Shown: positions 36,453 through 46,362, counted from the first letter of the stretch. The stretch is 64,000 nucleotides of DNA from Chitinophagaceae bacterium (GCA_947454235.1 CANGIY010000008.1:1-64000), one strand, 5' to 3'. Numbers and translations are program-made. Notes: a model not told the origin generated them from the sequence alone.

Positions 36453-37490
36453 TTACTTCTTGTTGAATGTATTCCAGCCCTGAGCAATGATGGCGTGCTT
36501 ATTCCCCGAAGGCGTTATCAGGTGCACCCCTTCGCTCGCTTCAGCGATATAACCAATCACCGATATATTTTCAGAATTAACTACTTTATCGTAGTCGTTT
36601 TGGTCAATAGTGAACAACAATTCATAGTCTTCGCCACCACTTAAAGCACAAGTGATTGTTGGGATATTGAACTGCATTCCCAATGATTTTGCCTCTTCGC
36701 TTACAGGTATTTTGTTTTCGTGAATTACTGCCCCTACACCACTCTGCTTGCAAATATGCAGTATCTCGCTACTCAATCCATCGCTTATATCAATCATTGA
36801 AGTAGGCATGATATTTTGCTCTGATAACCAATTAACTATATCAACCCTTGGTTCAGGTTTTAGAATCCTGCCAATGAGGTAGTTTTGGTTTTGGAGGTCG
36901 GGTTGAACACCTTTATTTTCCATGTAAATGCGCTTCTCACGTTCCAGCAATTGAAGACCCAAATATGCCCCACCAAGGTCGCCGGAAACACAAATAAGGT
37001 CATTCACTTTTGCACCACTTCTGGTAACAAATTTATTAGGCGTCACTTCACCTATTGCAGTAATACTAATAATAAAACCCTTTGTTGATGATGTTGTATC
37101 GCCACCCACTAAATCGACGTTGTAGCGCTCACAGGCAGCGTACACACCTTCATAGAAGTCTTCAAGCGCCTCCACCGAAAATCTGTTAGAAATGGCTAAG
37201 CCAATCGTTATTTGAGTTGGTGTTGCCATCATGGCGCAGATATCAGAAAGGTTTACAGCAACTGCTTTGTAACCAAGATGTTTCAAGGGCGTGTACATCA
37301 AATCGAAATGCACACCTTCTACCAGCAAATCAGTACTAACAACTGTTTGTTTGCCAAAATTATCAAGAATGGCAGCATCGTCACCAACACTCAATATTGT
37401 GCTTGCCTGTTGTGTTTCGTTGTTTTTTGTCAGGTAATCGATTAACCCAAATTCGCCTAATTCTGAAATTTCAGTCCTTTGTTCGCTCAT
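36453..37490 (-). CDS. thiL: thiamine-monophosphate kinase
   Basis: 345 residues from ATG at 37490 (MSEQRTEISELGEFGLIDYL). Motifs are GDDAAIL, STDLLVEGVHFD (Mg/ATP binding), GGDTTSS, VSGDLGGAYLGL, SMIDISDGLSSEI and LSGGEDYELLFT. It makes thiamine diphosphate from thiamine monophosphate and ATP. A -7 box TATTTTTG at 37495-37502 lies 4 bases before the ATG, arguing against the longer frame to 37541 and for a nearly leaderless transcript. Confidence 0.93.
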   Translation of the reverse strand: MSEQRTEISELGEFGLIDYLTKNNETQQASTILSVGDDAAILDNFGKQTVVSTDLLVEGVHFDLMYTPLKHLGYKAVAVNLSDICAMMATPTQITIGLAISNRFSVEALEDFYEGVYAACERYNVDLVGGDTTSSTKGFIISITAIGEVTPNKFVTRSGAKVNDLICVSGDLGGAYLGLQLLEREKRIYMENKGVQPDLQNQNYLIGRILKPEPRVDIVNWLSEQNIMPTSMIDISDGLSSEILHICKQSGVGAVIHENKIPVSEEAKSLGMQFNIPTITCALSGGEDYELLFTIDQNDYDKVVNSENISVIGYIAEASEGVHLITPSGNKHAIIAQGWNTFNKK

Positions 37491-37613
37491 GGCGCAAAAA
37501 TAAGTAAATAAAAACTTCAACTCAGCGTTAAAAGTTCCCACATCTGCATCTAAAAAATATAAAATCTTTCTTATTTTTTACTCACACAATTACAAAATGC
37601 GGGAGCTATGTCT

Positions 37614-37621
37614 TATATTTG
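37614..37621 (+). promoter_or_regulatory. -7 promoter box of the type B T9SS protein
   Basis: TATATTTG fits TAnnTTTG and lies 20 bases before the ATG at 37642. It falls inside the longer open frame, which supports the shorter start. Confidence 0.5.
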
Positions 37622-37641
37622 AAGCTACAAACAAGCTATTT

Positions 37642-40600
37642 ATGAGGAAAATTATAGGCATTTTAATTTGTCTTGTTTTACCTTTTGGAATAAAGGCGCA
37701 GTGTTTAACCGATTCTATTGTCATCAACACCGCATATAACCCGGTGACTAACACTGCGTTGACTGCCGGCACCACAAGTTCTCCTGTTCAAGATCCACAC
37801 TGGATTATTGGTTCCGCCACCTCAAGTATTTCAGGAGCAGGGGGTGTTGGCACTCCGGCATTCGTAATTGCCGGTGTTGGTGCCTGGGCTACAAATCCTG
37901 CTTCTAATCCGGGTCGTTATATTTCTTGTGTCAATTCAACTTCAGTACCTTCTGACGGACGTGGCACAGCATATAACACCACATTGACCCGCCCTTTCAG
38001 AATGTGTATTGATGACACAGTTAAGTTCGATTTACACATTTCGGCAGACAACTACGTTTCCAGAATTGATGTAGATGGTATCATCGTCTTTGGATTTTCT
38101 GAAACCGGAGCGATGACTTCTTATTTCACTTCATTTACCGCTTACGATACCACTATTTACCTCTCAGCGGGAACGCACTACATGAACATTCTCTTGAATA
38201 ATTATAATGATGTTACTGCACTCGCCACCAACCCCATGGGGCTTGATGTATGGGGTAGCATTGTTTCAATGACAGGTATTAGTTCAATTGTAAAGGAAAG
38301 TGACACTGCATGTGCGCGTTACGCATGTCGGTTAACTGCCGACACAACGTGTAATACTGTTGTACTTGCCGATTCAGTGCATTTATGCGATTCAGCTACA
38401 GTTGCTTTGTCGGCATCAATTGTGGGTACCGATTCAGTTATATCTGTGCGTTGGTATCCTCCGGCAAATTTCACTGACACTACTATCCTAAATCCTTTAT
38501 TGCATACTGGTTACACTTCTCAATACTATTATATCAATGTAAAATCGTTGAAAAGCTTTAATGCAGTAGTGAATGGCGATTTCGAAATGGGTAATTATGG
38601 TTTTTCCAGTACTTACACCTACTCTCGCCCACCATCGTCAATATTATATGAGGGCTATTATTCAGTTTATTCCAATCCTTACGGAGTCCATACGGGTTTC
38701 ACATCTATGGGTGACCACACAACGGGTTCCGGGAAAATGCTGATTGTTAATGCGGGTTCTACTGCTTCTGATGTGTGGTGCCAGACGATTTCAGTGGTTC
38801 CTAACACCGACTATGATTTTTCGGCATGGATAGCCAATTGTTCTTCTGTAACTACCGGAACACTGGTTCCTATCATCAATTTCAAAATTAATAGTGTGTT
38901 GATTGGCACGCCAGATACTGTGCGTGCAACGCCGGGCACATGGGTGAACTTCCATACTATGTGGAATAGCGGCATTAGCACTTCCGCCAATATTTGTTTG
39001 TACGATGCTTTAACTGCATCAGGCGGCAACGATTTCGCGATTGATGATATTTCTTTCAGGCAAGTATGTACTTCGTTAGATAGTATTTATGTTTTGATTG
39101 GCGGAGGAGATACAACCTACTCTGTAAAAGACACCGCTCTTTGTGTTACTTCAGCACCTTTGCGTCTTACGCATGCTACTGCAACCAGGTATTTGTGGAG
39201 TACAGGTGCTACATCGGCTTCTATCAATGTATCCACTTCGGGCACATATTATTGCTATGGTTTTACAGGTTGTGCTGTTTCAATTGACACTTTCAATGTA
39301 ACTTTCATCCCTCAACCGGTAGTGAATCTTGGCGCAGATACTGCTTTTTGTGTTGGCAATACACTTACTCTTTCTACAACCCAACCGGCAGGTTACAATA
39401 TCACGTGGAGTGATGGTACTACAGGAAGCTCAATTGTGGCAAGCACAACGGGCGTTTATTGGTGCAATGTCAATAATGGCTGTAGCGTTACTGACTCAAT
39501 TCATGTGACACTTTCGCCATACCCCGTTGTTGACCTTGGACCTGATACTTCGAATTGTTCGGGCACACCAATTACATTAAGTTCCAGCGGCACTTATACA
39601 TCTCCTACTTATCAATGGAGTGATGGAATAACTGCTGCAACAGATATCGTTCTGTCTTCAGGTATCTATTGGCTTAAGGTTACCGATGTAGGCTGCTCTT
39701 CTTCTGATACTGTAAGAGTTAATATTATTTATGACACAAGTTCGTTATACAATAGAGATACTGCGATTTGCCTTGGGCAGATAGTTCAGGTTGCATCGGG
39801 TAATAACCCTAATGCGCGTTATCAATGGATTCCTACTGCCGGCATTGCCATTTCTAACATACATAACCCAACCATTGCGCCTGACACATCAGCAATGTAC
39901 TATATGTACAGTTACGTTTCAGGGTGTCCTCCGCGGGTCGATTCTTTCTATATTGATGTACAACCAAACCCTACTGTCTCAGTAGGTAATTTCCGATTTG
40001 TATGTCAGTACGATACCATCCATTTACGTGCTGATGTGTATCCATTGGGATACACGCACTATTCATATCACTGGACTCCATCCACATTTCTGAGTGATAC
40101 AACGCTGCAAAACATCTTTTTCACAGCAGGTACCGATTCCAAATACATAGTTGAGGTTAAAACTCCTGCTGGTTGTACAGGGAAAGATTCTGTACTGGTG
40201 CATGTATATCCGGGTGACTTCCTGACACAGCCAACCGATGTATATTTGTGTCCACATGACTCTGCACAAATTGTAATTCCTTCATCTAATGGCGGATATG
40301 CAAAATGGCAGCCTAGCTACTACTTAAGTGACTCTACTTCTTTGAGCCCTTGGGTGCACCCAATTAACTCACAATTCTACACAATTTATGGTACAAGCAG
40401 CGACGGTTGTAAAGATACTACCCATGTAAACGTACACGTTTATGCGGCTGCCTTAGTCAATTTACCTGATACTGTTGTGCTACACTCGGGTGAGTCATAT
40501 CATATTATTCCACAAAGCAACTGTTCATCGTTTACATGGTTCCCTGAGTCTGCTATAGATAACATCCATATTATGGACCCGACGGTACACCCTACTGCCG

Positions 40601-40953
40601 ATACTAGATATTGGGTAACTGGCGTCACTGCCAACGGTTGTGCTGTGACCGATTCAGTGAATGTTATATATGACGGCAGCACAACCATCGGTGTACCTAA
40701 TGCATTTACGCCTGATGGCTCGGGTAACAGGACTTTCAAAATAAACATTCTGGGAGAAGGTAGCCTTAACTACTTCCGTGTTTTCGACCGGTGGGGCAAT
40801 AAGCTTTTCGAAACCCGCGATATCAACGAAGGCTGGGACGGTACTTTCAACGGAAAATCCCAACCGCAGGATGTTTATATCTACGCAATTCAGCTAGTGG
40901 GTTCTGATGGCAAAATTGTCAACAAAACAGGCAACCTCACTCTACTTCACTAG
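37642..40953 (+). CDS. large secreted protein with T9SS type B (gliding-motility-associated) C-terminal domain
   Basis: 1,103 residues. The signal peptide is MRKIIGILICLVLPFGIKAQ. A lectin-like or Ig-like N-terminal half (with ISADNYVSRIDVDG and a jelly-roll-like region at ~310-480) is followed by about five Ig/PKD-like repeats of ~80 residues with L..G..YTLT-type strands, for example LGADTAFCVGNTLTLSTTQP and LGPDTSNCSGTPITLSSSG. The C-terminus (PNAFTPDGSGNRTFKINI, then FRVFDRWGNKLFETRDINEG) is a type B sorting domain. It should be exported across the outer membrane and surface-bound. Ligand unknown. Confidence 0.87.
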   Translation: MRKIIGILICLVLPFGIKAQCLTDSIVINTAYNPVTNTALTAGTTSSPVQDPHWIIGSATSSISGAGGVGTPAFVIAGVGAWATNPASNPGRYISCVNSTSVPSDGRGTAYNTTLTRPFRMCIDDTVKFDLHISADNYVSRIDVDGIIVFGFSETGAMTSYFTSFTAYDTTIYLSAGTHYMNILLNNYNDVTALATNPMGLDVWGSIVSMTGISSIVKESDTACARYACRLTADTTCNTVVLADSVHLCDSATVALSASIVGTDSVISVRWYPPANFTDTTILNPLLHTGYTSQYYYINVKSLKSFNAVVNGDFEMGNYGFSSTYTYSRPPSSILYEGYYSVYSNPYGVHTGFTSMGDHTTGSGKMLIVNAGSTASDVWCQTISVVPNTDYDFSAWIANCSSVTTGTLVPIINFKINSVLIGTPDTVRATPGTWVNFHTMWNSGISTSANICLYDALTASGGNDFAIDDISFRQVCTSLDSIYVLIGGGDTTYSVKDTALCVTSAPLRLTHATATRYLWSTGATSASINVSTSGTYYCYGFTGCAVSIDTFNVTFIPQPVVNLGADTAFCVGNTLTLSTTQPAGYNITWSDGTTGSSIVASTTGVYWCNVNNGCSVTDSIHVTLSPYPVVDLGPDTSNCSGTPITLSSSGTYTSPTYQWSDGITAATDIVLSSGIYWLKVTDVGCSSSDTVRVNIIYDTSSLYNRDTAICLGQIVQVASGNNPNARYQWIPTAGIAISNIHNPTIAPDTSAMYYMYSYVSGCPPRVDSFYIDVQPNPTVSVGNFRFVCQYDTIHLRADVYPLGYTHYSYHWTPSTFLSDTTLQNIFFTAGTDSKYIVEVKTPAGCTGKDSVLVHVYPGDFLTQPTDVYLCPHDSAQIVIPSSNGGYAKWQPSYYLSDSTSLSPWVHPINSQFYTIYGTSSDGCKDTTHVNVHVYAAALVNLPDTVVLHSGESYHIIPQSNCSSFTWFPESAIDNIHIMDPTVHPTADTRYWVTGVTANGCAVTDSVNVIYDGSTTIGVPNAFTPDGSGNRTFKINILGEGSLNYFRVFDRWGNKLFETRDINEGWDGTFNGKSQPQDVYIYAIQLVGSDGKIVNKTGNLTLLH

Positions 40954-40984
40954 TCTTTCGACACTCTTATTCAATTGAAACACT

Positions 40985-40992
40985 TACATTTG
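40985..40992 (+). promoter_or_regulatory. -7 promoter box of the LolA-like protein
   Basis: TACATTTG fits TAnnTTTG and lies 18 bases before the ATG at 41011, inside the longer open frame. TTTCG about 24 bases upstream is a weak -33 candidate. Confidence 0.5.
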
Positions 40993-41010
40993 TTTCATAA
41001 TAGAAAATTC

Positions 41011-41715
41011 ATGAAAAAATTTCAGTTAACGCTCCTCACGCTTGCATTCGGTGGTATTGTTTCTTTTGCGCAGTCTGCTGACGACATTCTCAACAAACAC
41101 ATTGAAGCTATGGGAGGCGCAAAATGGAAAACAATTAAGACTGTAAAACTCACAGGCGTTATGAGCCAGGGAGGCGTTGATATTACCATGTCGGAAACCA
41201 TCAAAAACAATGAATGGTCTCGTACCGATATTTCGGCGGCTGGCCAAAGCGGGTATGTATTGGTGACTCAAAAAGAAGGATGGATGTATATGCCATTCCT
41301 AGGTCAAACTAAACCGGAAGCAATGTCAGCAGAAGACGTTTCATTGTCAAAAGACAAACTGAACTACAGTTACCAATTGTTGGTTGATAAAGGCGGTATC
41401 AAATCTTCAACAATGGCAGGTAAAGATTCCGTTGATTCAAAGCCATGTTTCAAACTGAAAATAAAAACTACTGACGGAAATGAAATAAGCGCATTCTTTG
41501 ATTGCAAAACTTATTTCCTTTCAAAAGTATCAACAATGGTTAAAGTAGAAGGAACTGAACAAGAAGTGGCGGTTACTTACGGCGACTATAAAAAACAACC
41601 TGAAGGTGTATTTATACCTATGACAATGGGTACTACTCAAGGTGACCTTCATTTCACGGCTGTAGAACTTAACAAACCATACGGCGACGAATATTTGAAG
41701 CACGAAACAAACTAA
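41011..41715 (+). CDS. LolA-like outer-membrane lipoprotein-sorting-type protein
   Basis: 234 residues with signal peptide MKKFQLTLLTLAFGGIVSFA. The mature part has the opening ADDILNKHIEAMGGAKWKTI and a half-barrel of beta strands (WMYMPFLGQTKPEAM and KTYFLSKVSTMVKVEGTEQ), as in LolA/LolB-like carriers. The family carries lipids or lipoproteins in the periplasm, but this member has no proven cargo. The ATG at 40975 upstream is rejected because the promoter box lies between. Confidence 0.75.
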   Translation: MKKFQLTLLTLAFGGIVSFAQSADDILNKHIEAMGGAKWKTIKTVKLTGVMSQGGVDITMSETIKNNEWSRTDISAAGQSGYVLVTQKEGWMYMPFLGQTKPEAMSAEDVSLSKDKLNYSYQLLVDKGGIKSSTMAGKDSVDSKPCFKLKIKTTDGNEISAFFDCKTYFLSKVSTMVKVEGTEQEVAVTYGDYKKQPEGVFIPMTMGTTQGDLHFTAVELNKPYGDEYLKHETN

Positions 41716-41737
41716 TTGCAATTAAATTTCTTTTAAG

Positions 41738-41763
41738 GAGCCGTGATATTCGGCTCTTTTTTT
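41738..41763 (+). terminator. terminator of the LolA-like gene
   Basis: GAGCCG and CGGCTC pair around a 7-base loop, followed by an 8-T run. It lies 23 bases after the stop. Confidence 0.8.
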
Positions 41764-41807
41764 GTGCTACACACCGAATAAATACCGTTCGTTCTAATTC
41801 AATTTTG

Positions 41808-41815
41808 TAGATTTG
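41808..41815 (+). promoter_or_regulatory. -7 promoter box of the DUF2461 gene
   Basis: TAGATTTG fits TAnnTTTG and ends 18 bases before the ATG at 41834. It overlaps a TTG at 41813, which excludes that codon as a start. Confidence 0.5.
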
Positions 41816-41833
41816 AACTTAATAATTAAGACT

Positions 41834-42502
41834 ATGCTACAGGCTTCAACAATACAGTTTTTAATAGACCTTAAAGAAAATAACAACAAAATCTGGTTCG
41901 AAGCGAATAAAACTGCTTACGAAACTGCCAAGAAAGACTTTGAACAGTTCGTAGGGCAGGTACTCGATAAAATGACTGCAATTATACCTGAACTCGCCAA
42001 CCAAAAACCAAAGGACTGCGTCTTCAGGATTTTCAGAGACGTTCGTTTTTCAAAAGACAAATCGCCGTATAAGCCGAATTTTGGAGCAGTTTTTGCCAAA
42101 GGTGGTAGGAAATCGATGGGTGCCGGCTACTACATACACTTAGAACCAAATGGTAGTTGTTTTGCAGGTGGCGGAATATGGATGCCGGAAAACAACATTT
42201 TGAAGGCCATCAGGCAAGAAATTGATTACAATCTGGATGAATTTGAAAGCATTGTAAACAACAAAAAATTCAAAACAATGTACCCTGCTGTGGAAGGGGA
42301 AAAACTCAAAAATCCGCCACAGGGTTACGATGCTAACCACAAAGCCATTGAATACCTGAAACTAAAAAGCTTTACAGTACATCATCAGGTATCTGATAAT
42401 TTATTGCTGAAAAAAGACTTTGCCGAGAATGTATTTGAAATGTTCGAAACAATGACTCCATTTATTCATTTCCTTGACAGAGCCGTCGAACTGGAAAAAT
42501 AA
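41834..42502 (+). CDS. DUF2461 (TIGR02453) family protein
   Basis: 222 residues from ATG at 41834. The family pattern is FLIDLKENNNKIWFEANKT near the start, CVFRIFRDVRFSKDKSPYKP, and GAGYYIHLEPNGSCFAGGGIW. It is a cytosolic alpha/beta protein with no established function. It stands alone after a terminator and converges on pdhB. Confidence 0.87.
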   Translation: MLQASTIQFLIDLKENNNKIWFEANKTAYETAKKDFEQFVGQVLDKMTAIIPELANQKPKDCVFRIFRDVRFSKDKSPYKPNFGAVFAKGGRKSMGAGYYIHLEPNGSCFAGGGIWMPENNILKAIRQEIDYNLDEFESIVNNKKFKTMYPAVEGEKLKNPPQGYDANHKAIEYLKLKSFTVHHQVSDNLLLKKDFAENVFEMFETMTPFIHFLDRAVELEK

Positions 42503-42517
42503 CTGATTGATTTCCAT

Positions 42518-42555
42518 AATAGTAAAGGGTCGGCTTCCACCGACCCTTTACTATT
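42518..42555. terminator. bidirectional terminator between DUF2461 and pdhB
   Basis: A 16-bp perfect stem, AATAGTAAAGGGTCGG paired with CCGACCCTTTACTATT, around a CTTCCA loop. It is AT-rich at the base and sits between convergent stops, so it can serve both strands. Confidence 0.8.
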
Positions 42556-42571
42556 ATTTCATCTTCACTTA

Positions 42572-43555
42572 TTACTTCTTAACGTAAAGTACTTCCTTAA
42601 CTGCAGCTATAGTCTTCGCTACATCAGGCAAGTAGGCTGCCACCAAATTAGGTGCGTAGTGCATATTTGTATCAGCACTTGCTACCCTTCTTACAGGTGC
42701 ATCAAGGTAATCAAATGCTTCTTTCTGAACTCTGTAAGCAATTTCAGAACCAATGCTCGCATACGGCCATTGTTCTTCAACGACTACAAGTCTATTAGTT
42801 TTTTTAACCGAGCTAACGATTGCTTCCCAATCGAGCGGACGAATGGTGCGTAAGTCAATTACTTCTGCTGATATTCCTTCTTTTGCAAGCTCTTCGGCAG
42901 CGTTCATAACCACCTTCATCATCTTGTTGTAAGAAACAATGGTTACATCGGTTCCTGCTCTTTTCACATCAGCCTTACCAATAGGAATGAAGTATTCTTC
43001 TTCAGGCACTTCACCCATATCTCCGTAGCACGTTTCACTTTCCATGAAAACAACCGGGTCGTTGTCACGAATAGCTGATTTCATCAAACCTTTTGCATCA
43101 TAAGGATTTACGGTTGAAATTACTTTCAATCCGGGAACGTTAGCATACCAGTTTTCAAATGCCTGGCTGTGTTGGGCTGCAAGCTGACCAGCAGAGCCAT
43201 TTGGCCCCCTGAATACGATTGGACAATTGAATTGACCACCCGACATTGAAAGCATTTTGGCAGCGTGGTTTACTATTTGGTCCAACGCAAGTTCAGCAAA
43301 GTTCCAGGTCATGAATTCAACGATAGGACGAGTGTTGTTCATAGCTGCACCAACAGCAATCGCTGTAAAACCAAGTTCAGCAATTGGTGTGTCAATCACC
43401 CTTTCCGGGCCAAATTCATCCAACATGCCCTGGCTTACTTTGTAAGCGCCATTGTATTGTGCAACTTCTTCACCCATAAGGAACACGGAAGGATCTCTAC
43501 GCATTTCCTCTTCCATCGCTTCCCTAAGTGCCTGACGTAATGCTATTTGTCTCAT
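42572..43555 (-). CDS. pdhB: pyruvate dehydrogenase E1 component, beta subunit
   Basis: 327 residues with the transketolase-like beta subunit pattern: GEEVAQYNGAYKVSQGM, IAELGFTAIAVGAAM, GPNGSAGQLAAQHSQ, AEVIDLRTIRPLD and VVVEEQWPYASIGSEIA. With the alpha subunit and thiamine diphosphate it decarboxylates pyruvate to acetyl-CoA. The alpha and E2/E3 genes are not adjacent. It follows the HU-SPOR protein by 65 bases in the same direction. The related 2-oxoacid E1 beta subunit for branched-chain acids cannot be excluded. Confidence 0.87.
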   Translation of the reverse strand: MRQIALRQALREAMEEEMRRDPSVFLMGEEVAQYNGAYKVSQGMLDEFGPERVIDTPIAELGFTAIAVGAAMNNTRPIVEFMTWNFAELALDQIVNHAAKMLSMSGGQFNCPIVFRGPNGSAGQLAAQHSQAFENWYANVPGLKVISTVNPYDAKGLMKSAIRDNDPVVFMESETCYGDMGEVPEEEYFIPIGKADVKRAGTDVTIVSYNKMMKVVMNAAEELAKEGISAEVIDLRTIRPLDWEAIVSSVKKTNRLVVVEEQWPYASIGSEIAYRVQKEAFDYLDAPVRRVASADTNMHYAPNLVAAYLPDVAKTIAAVKEVLYVKK

Positions 43556-43620
43556 TTGGTTGATAATGATGTTGTTCTAAGTTTTGTTTTAAGTTGATAT
43601 ACTGCTAAGGTTGTGATTTT

Positions 43621-44526
43621 TTAGTGGTATAATCTGCCACCTTTAATTCCGTAATACCTGCGCAACGAATCGAGCATTTTAGTAGTATCTACAATACGAC
43701 ATTTAACAGGTAACAATACAGTAAAGGTCACTGAATCTTTAGTTAACAATTCAGGCTTCCAGCCGTTAATCTTAAATTTCCTGATCCTTGACTCCGCATC
43801 TCTTCTTTTTGCCGTGTCAGTAACAATTACTTTATATTCGTTAATAGCGTTTGTATCAACCGGAGGAGGTGCTACAACTGTATCTTTTTTGTGGGTTGTA
43901 TCAATTGGAGGTGGCGGAGGTGGCGGTGCCTGCACTACAGGAGTGTCTTTTTTCACCACAACTGCGTTTTCGCCGCTGTTTTGCTTTTTGTAGTACATAA
44001 AGCCGAAAATACCTGCACCAACAAGCACTAGTAAAATAATAACTGTGAAAATGGCTGTCCAGTTAATGTTACTTGGTGTTTCAACAGGTGTAGAAGGTAC
44101 ATGCTTCGCAACAACTTTTTGTTCTTCGAGTTGCTTGCTGTTTTTCAAGACAGGAAGTCCTTGCGGAGTAAACGAGAAATTAGAAGCAGTAATGAACTTT
44201 ACACGTCCATTTTCTTCGATAAACTTACCAATGCCCGGCACCTCTACGTCCTTGCCCAAGGCCATATCTTTTCGTGACTGAATACTGAAATCACGAAGTG
44301 CATTTGCAGCTTTTGAGATGCTAATTTGCTCGTTCGTAGCAATAAAATTAGCCAGACTATCATCTATCGACCCCCCGGACGTAACTATAACATCATAGGT
44401 TGGACCTTGCAAAGAACCGTTGTCGTATGACGCAGATTTCTTCACGAGCTCCATATTGCCAATTCCATGAATGTAGCAATAATTGTTTTTCAGGAGGTAT
44501 TGCCCTATGTATTTAACTATATCCAT
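43621..44526 (-). CDS. HU (CCDC81-type)-SPOR membrane protein
   Basis: 301 residues. The first ~125 resemble the bacterial CCDC81/HU-like domain pair (VKYIGQYLLKNNYCYIHGIG, then GGSIDDSLANFIA and DVEVPGIGKFIEENGRVKF). One membrane helix sits at ~155-177 (WTAIFTVIILLVLVGAGIFG). A Pro-rich periplasmic linker (APPPPPPPIDTT) leads to a SPOR-like C-terminus (NEYKVIVTDTAKRRDAESRI). This joins a cytosolic DNA- or filament-binding type domain to a peptidoglycan-binding domain, suggesting a division or cell-envelope role. Confidence 0.8.
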   Translation of the reverse strand: MDIVKYIGQYLLKNNYCYIHGIGNMELVKKSASYDNGSLQGPTYDVIVTSGGSIDDSLANFIATNEQISISKAANALRDFSIQSRKDMALGKDVEVPGIGKFIEENGRVKFITASNFSFTPQGLPVLKNSKQLEEQKVVAKHVPSTPVETPSNINWTAIFTVIILLVLVGAGIFGFMYYKKQNSGENAVVVKKDTPVVQAPPPPPPPIDTTHKKDTVVAPPPVDTNAINEYKVIVTDTAKRRDAESRIRKFKINGWKPELLTKDSVTFTVLLPVKCRIVDTTKMLDSLRRYYGIKGGRLYH

Positions 44527-44565
44527 TTTCGGTTGTAAATGTACGTAGCAAAACGAAAACTATAA

Positions 44566-46197
44566 TTAAAATTTTAACCGTACTCCACCATAAATGTTAA
44601 TACCGTAGCTAGTATACCCGTACCACCTTTGATACTTTGAATTCAATAAATTATTACATTGCAAAAATGCACCGAAGCGTTTTGCAAAGCTATATTCGGC
44701 ATAAACGCCCGGTTCAAAAATCACTGGCAATGAAATATCGGTGCCATTTTCATTCAACGAATGAAGCCCTCCCAGCATATTAATATACCCTGAAACAACA
44801 AGCTCCGGTAACACTTTCACAGTGACATCGCCTTTCAAATCAACCATTGGTAAACCAAAGGGGTTGGAATAAGTGCCCTTATAAAATTGATTGAACTGCA
44901 TATTAAAGCCACCCGACCACTTATCAGAATTGTTGTACCTGCCCTGAATATTAAGTCCGAAATAACTCACCTTGTCAGCAACCATCAAGTAATGCGGCTG
45001 AAACATCATTGAGTAGGCATAAACCGGCAGGGCGCTGTTGCTGCTGTACTTCAGGTTTACACCATAGGTTATGTGCGACTGGTAATGCCCGGCAACACCT
45101 GCGTATAACTCATCCTTTCTGTTTTGAATCACGCTATAAGCATCGCCAACATAAGGATTGAATTCATGAATTGAGCAATATTTATTCTGATCGATCGATG
45201 AAGACCAACCGGCAATTAAGCGCAACTCAGGGTCTTTCAAATTATAATTGATACCTACCTGTGGCAAAATGTAAGAGTTACCATTATAAGCTGTTGCCAA
45301 CGACAGTTTACCAGTAGCAGTAATATCTCCCTGAACATACTTCATGCCCGGAGTGAGGGATAAAAGTGAATTTGCTTTAGAAGAAAAGCCACCTGCAAGG
45401 CTACTTGAATACATCTCGGTAGAAACAAGCGCATCGACACCAAATTCAATATTATCAGAAAAATTATGAGTGAATGGTGCAAAAATAGTAAAGTCGGTGC
45501 CCCTTAAGTTTGAATTGCCGCTTGAGCTCAATTCAATTAAAGGATGAGTGTTTATTTCCTTTCCAGACAATGTAAACTTGGTCGCCATATCGGCACTTGC
45601 TCCTATGGTTGAGTAGGTAAATGATGGTTTATTGGGTATTGAGTTTTCAAAATTATCGTTCATTGAAAACTGATTGCGCTCAAAAACTGCCGTAGCATGC
45701 AGCTTTTTTCCTCCCGAAAGATCAAATTTACCTTCCCCTTCAATGCCCGACATGATGACTTGCCTGAAATTGGAGCTACTGTTTTGAGAAAGGTGGTGTA
45801 TGTGGAAATCAGTCTCATATTTTGCCCCTCTCAATGCGCCAATACCAGCGTCAAAGTATAATGTGCTAATATTTCCCAAACCAGCCTTTATATAGTTTCT
45901 GTATGGTTCAACAACTGAATCCATTCCAAGTGCCAACGGCTGCAATTGACCTGAAGTAAATGAATAGTACAATGTTTGCTGCGGCACCTCGTAGTTCAAA
46001 GAAGGTATCACAGTATCCTTAGGTGGAAGCTGCGGCATCCACTCAGGCTTTTGTGTTTTCCTTACCCTTGGCTTGTATTTCTGCATCACTTCAATGGTCG
46101 AACCCTTCATGATTGAATCTTTGCCCGATTGTTGGGCAAAGGCACCCGTGGTACTAAGTGCTGTAGCGGCAATTAAAATCCTGATAACAGGTTTCAT
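44566..46197 (-). CDS. outer-membrane beta-barrel protein
   Basis: 543 residues with signal peptide MKPVIRILIAATALSTTGAFA. After a short periplasmic segment the sequence is alternating strands with aromatic girdles, ending YTSYGINIYGGVRLKF with the terminal Phe typical of barrels. No TonB plug domain is seen, so it is a porin- or transporter-like barrel rather than a full TonB-dependent receptor. The start is at 46197; a frame to 46221 is less likely. The -7 box TAAATTTG at 46232-46239 is its promoter. The 39-base gap to the HU-SPOR gene suggests one transcript. Confidence 0.75.
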   Translation of the reverse strand: MKPVIRILIAATALSTTGAFAQQSGKDSIMKGSTIEVMQKYKPRVRKTQKPEWMPQLPPKDTVIPSLNYEVPQQTLYYSFTSGQLQPLALGMDSVVEPYRNYIKAGLGNISTLYFDAGIGALRGAKYETDFHIHHLSQNSSSNFRQVIMSGIEGEGKFDLSGGKKLHATAVFERNQFSMNDNFENSIPNKPSFTYSTIGASADMATKFTLSGKEINTHPLIELSSSGNSNLRGTDFTIFAPFTHNFSDNIEFGVDALVSTEMYSSSLAGGFSSKANSLLSLTPGMKYVQGDITATGKLSLATAYNGNSYILPQVGINYNLKDPELRLIAGWSSSIDQNKYCSIHEFNPYVGDAYSVIQNRKDELYAGVAGHYQSHITYGVNLKYSSNSALPVYAYSMMFQPHYLMVADKVSYFGLNIQGRYNNSDKWSGGFNMQFNQFYKGTYSNPFGLPMVDLKGDVTVKVLPELVVSGYINMLGGLHSLNENGTDISLPVIFEPGVYAEYSFAKRFGAFLQCNNLLNSKYQRWYGYTSYGINIYGGVRLKF

Positions 46198-46231
46198 TAG
46201 AGTTGTTTTGGAGGTTAGCAATTGGTAATCG

Positions 46232-46239
46232 CAAATTTA
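46232..46239 (-). promoter_or_regulatory. -7 promoter box of the barrel-HU-SPOR-pdhB unit
   Basis: TAAATTTG on the minus strand, ending 34 bases before the ATG at 46197. It may drive the barrel, HU-SPOR and possibly pdhB genes. Confidence 0.5.
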
Positions 46240-46362
46240 TGGTTTATCTGAATAACCTTACAACGCACGAACACCCGGTTTTATTGAATTTAGAATAATA
46301 TTAGTATTCCCAACCGTTCAGGCATGGTAAAGATTTCCTTAATTTGCTCAAAAGACAACAAT

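Noticed and set aside
44566-46197. TonB-dependent receptor
   Set aside because: No plug domain or TonB box is visible; only barrel-like strands remain, so the general barrel name is used.
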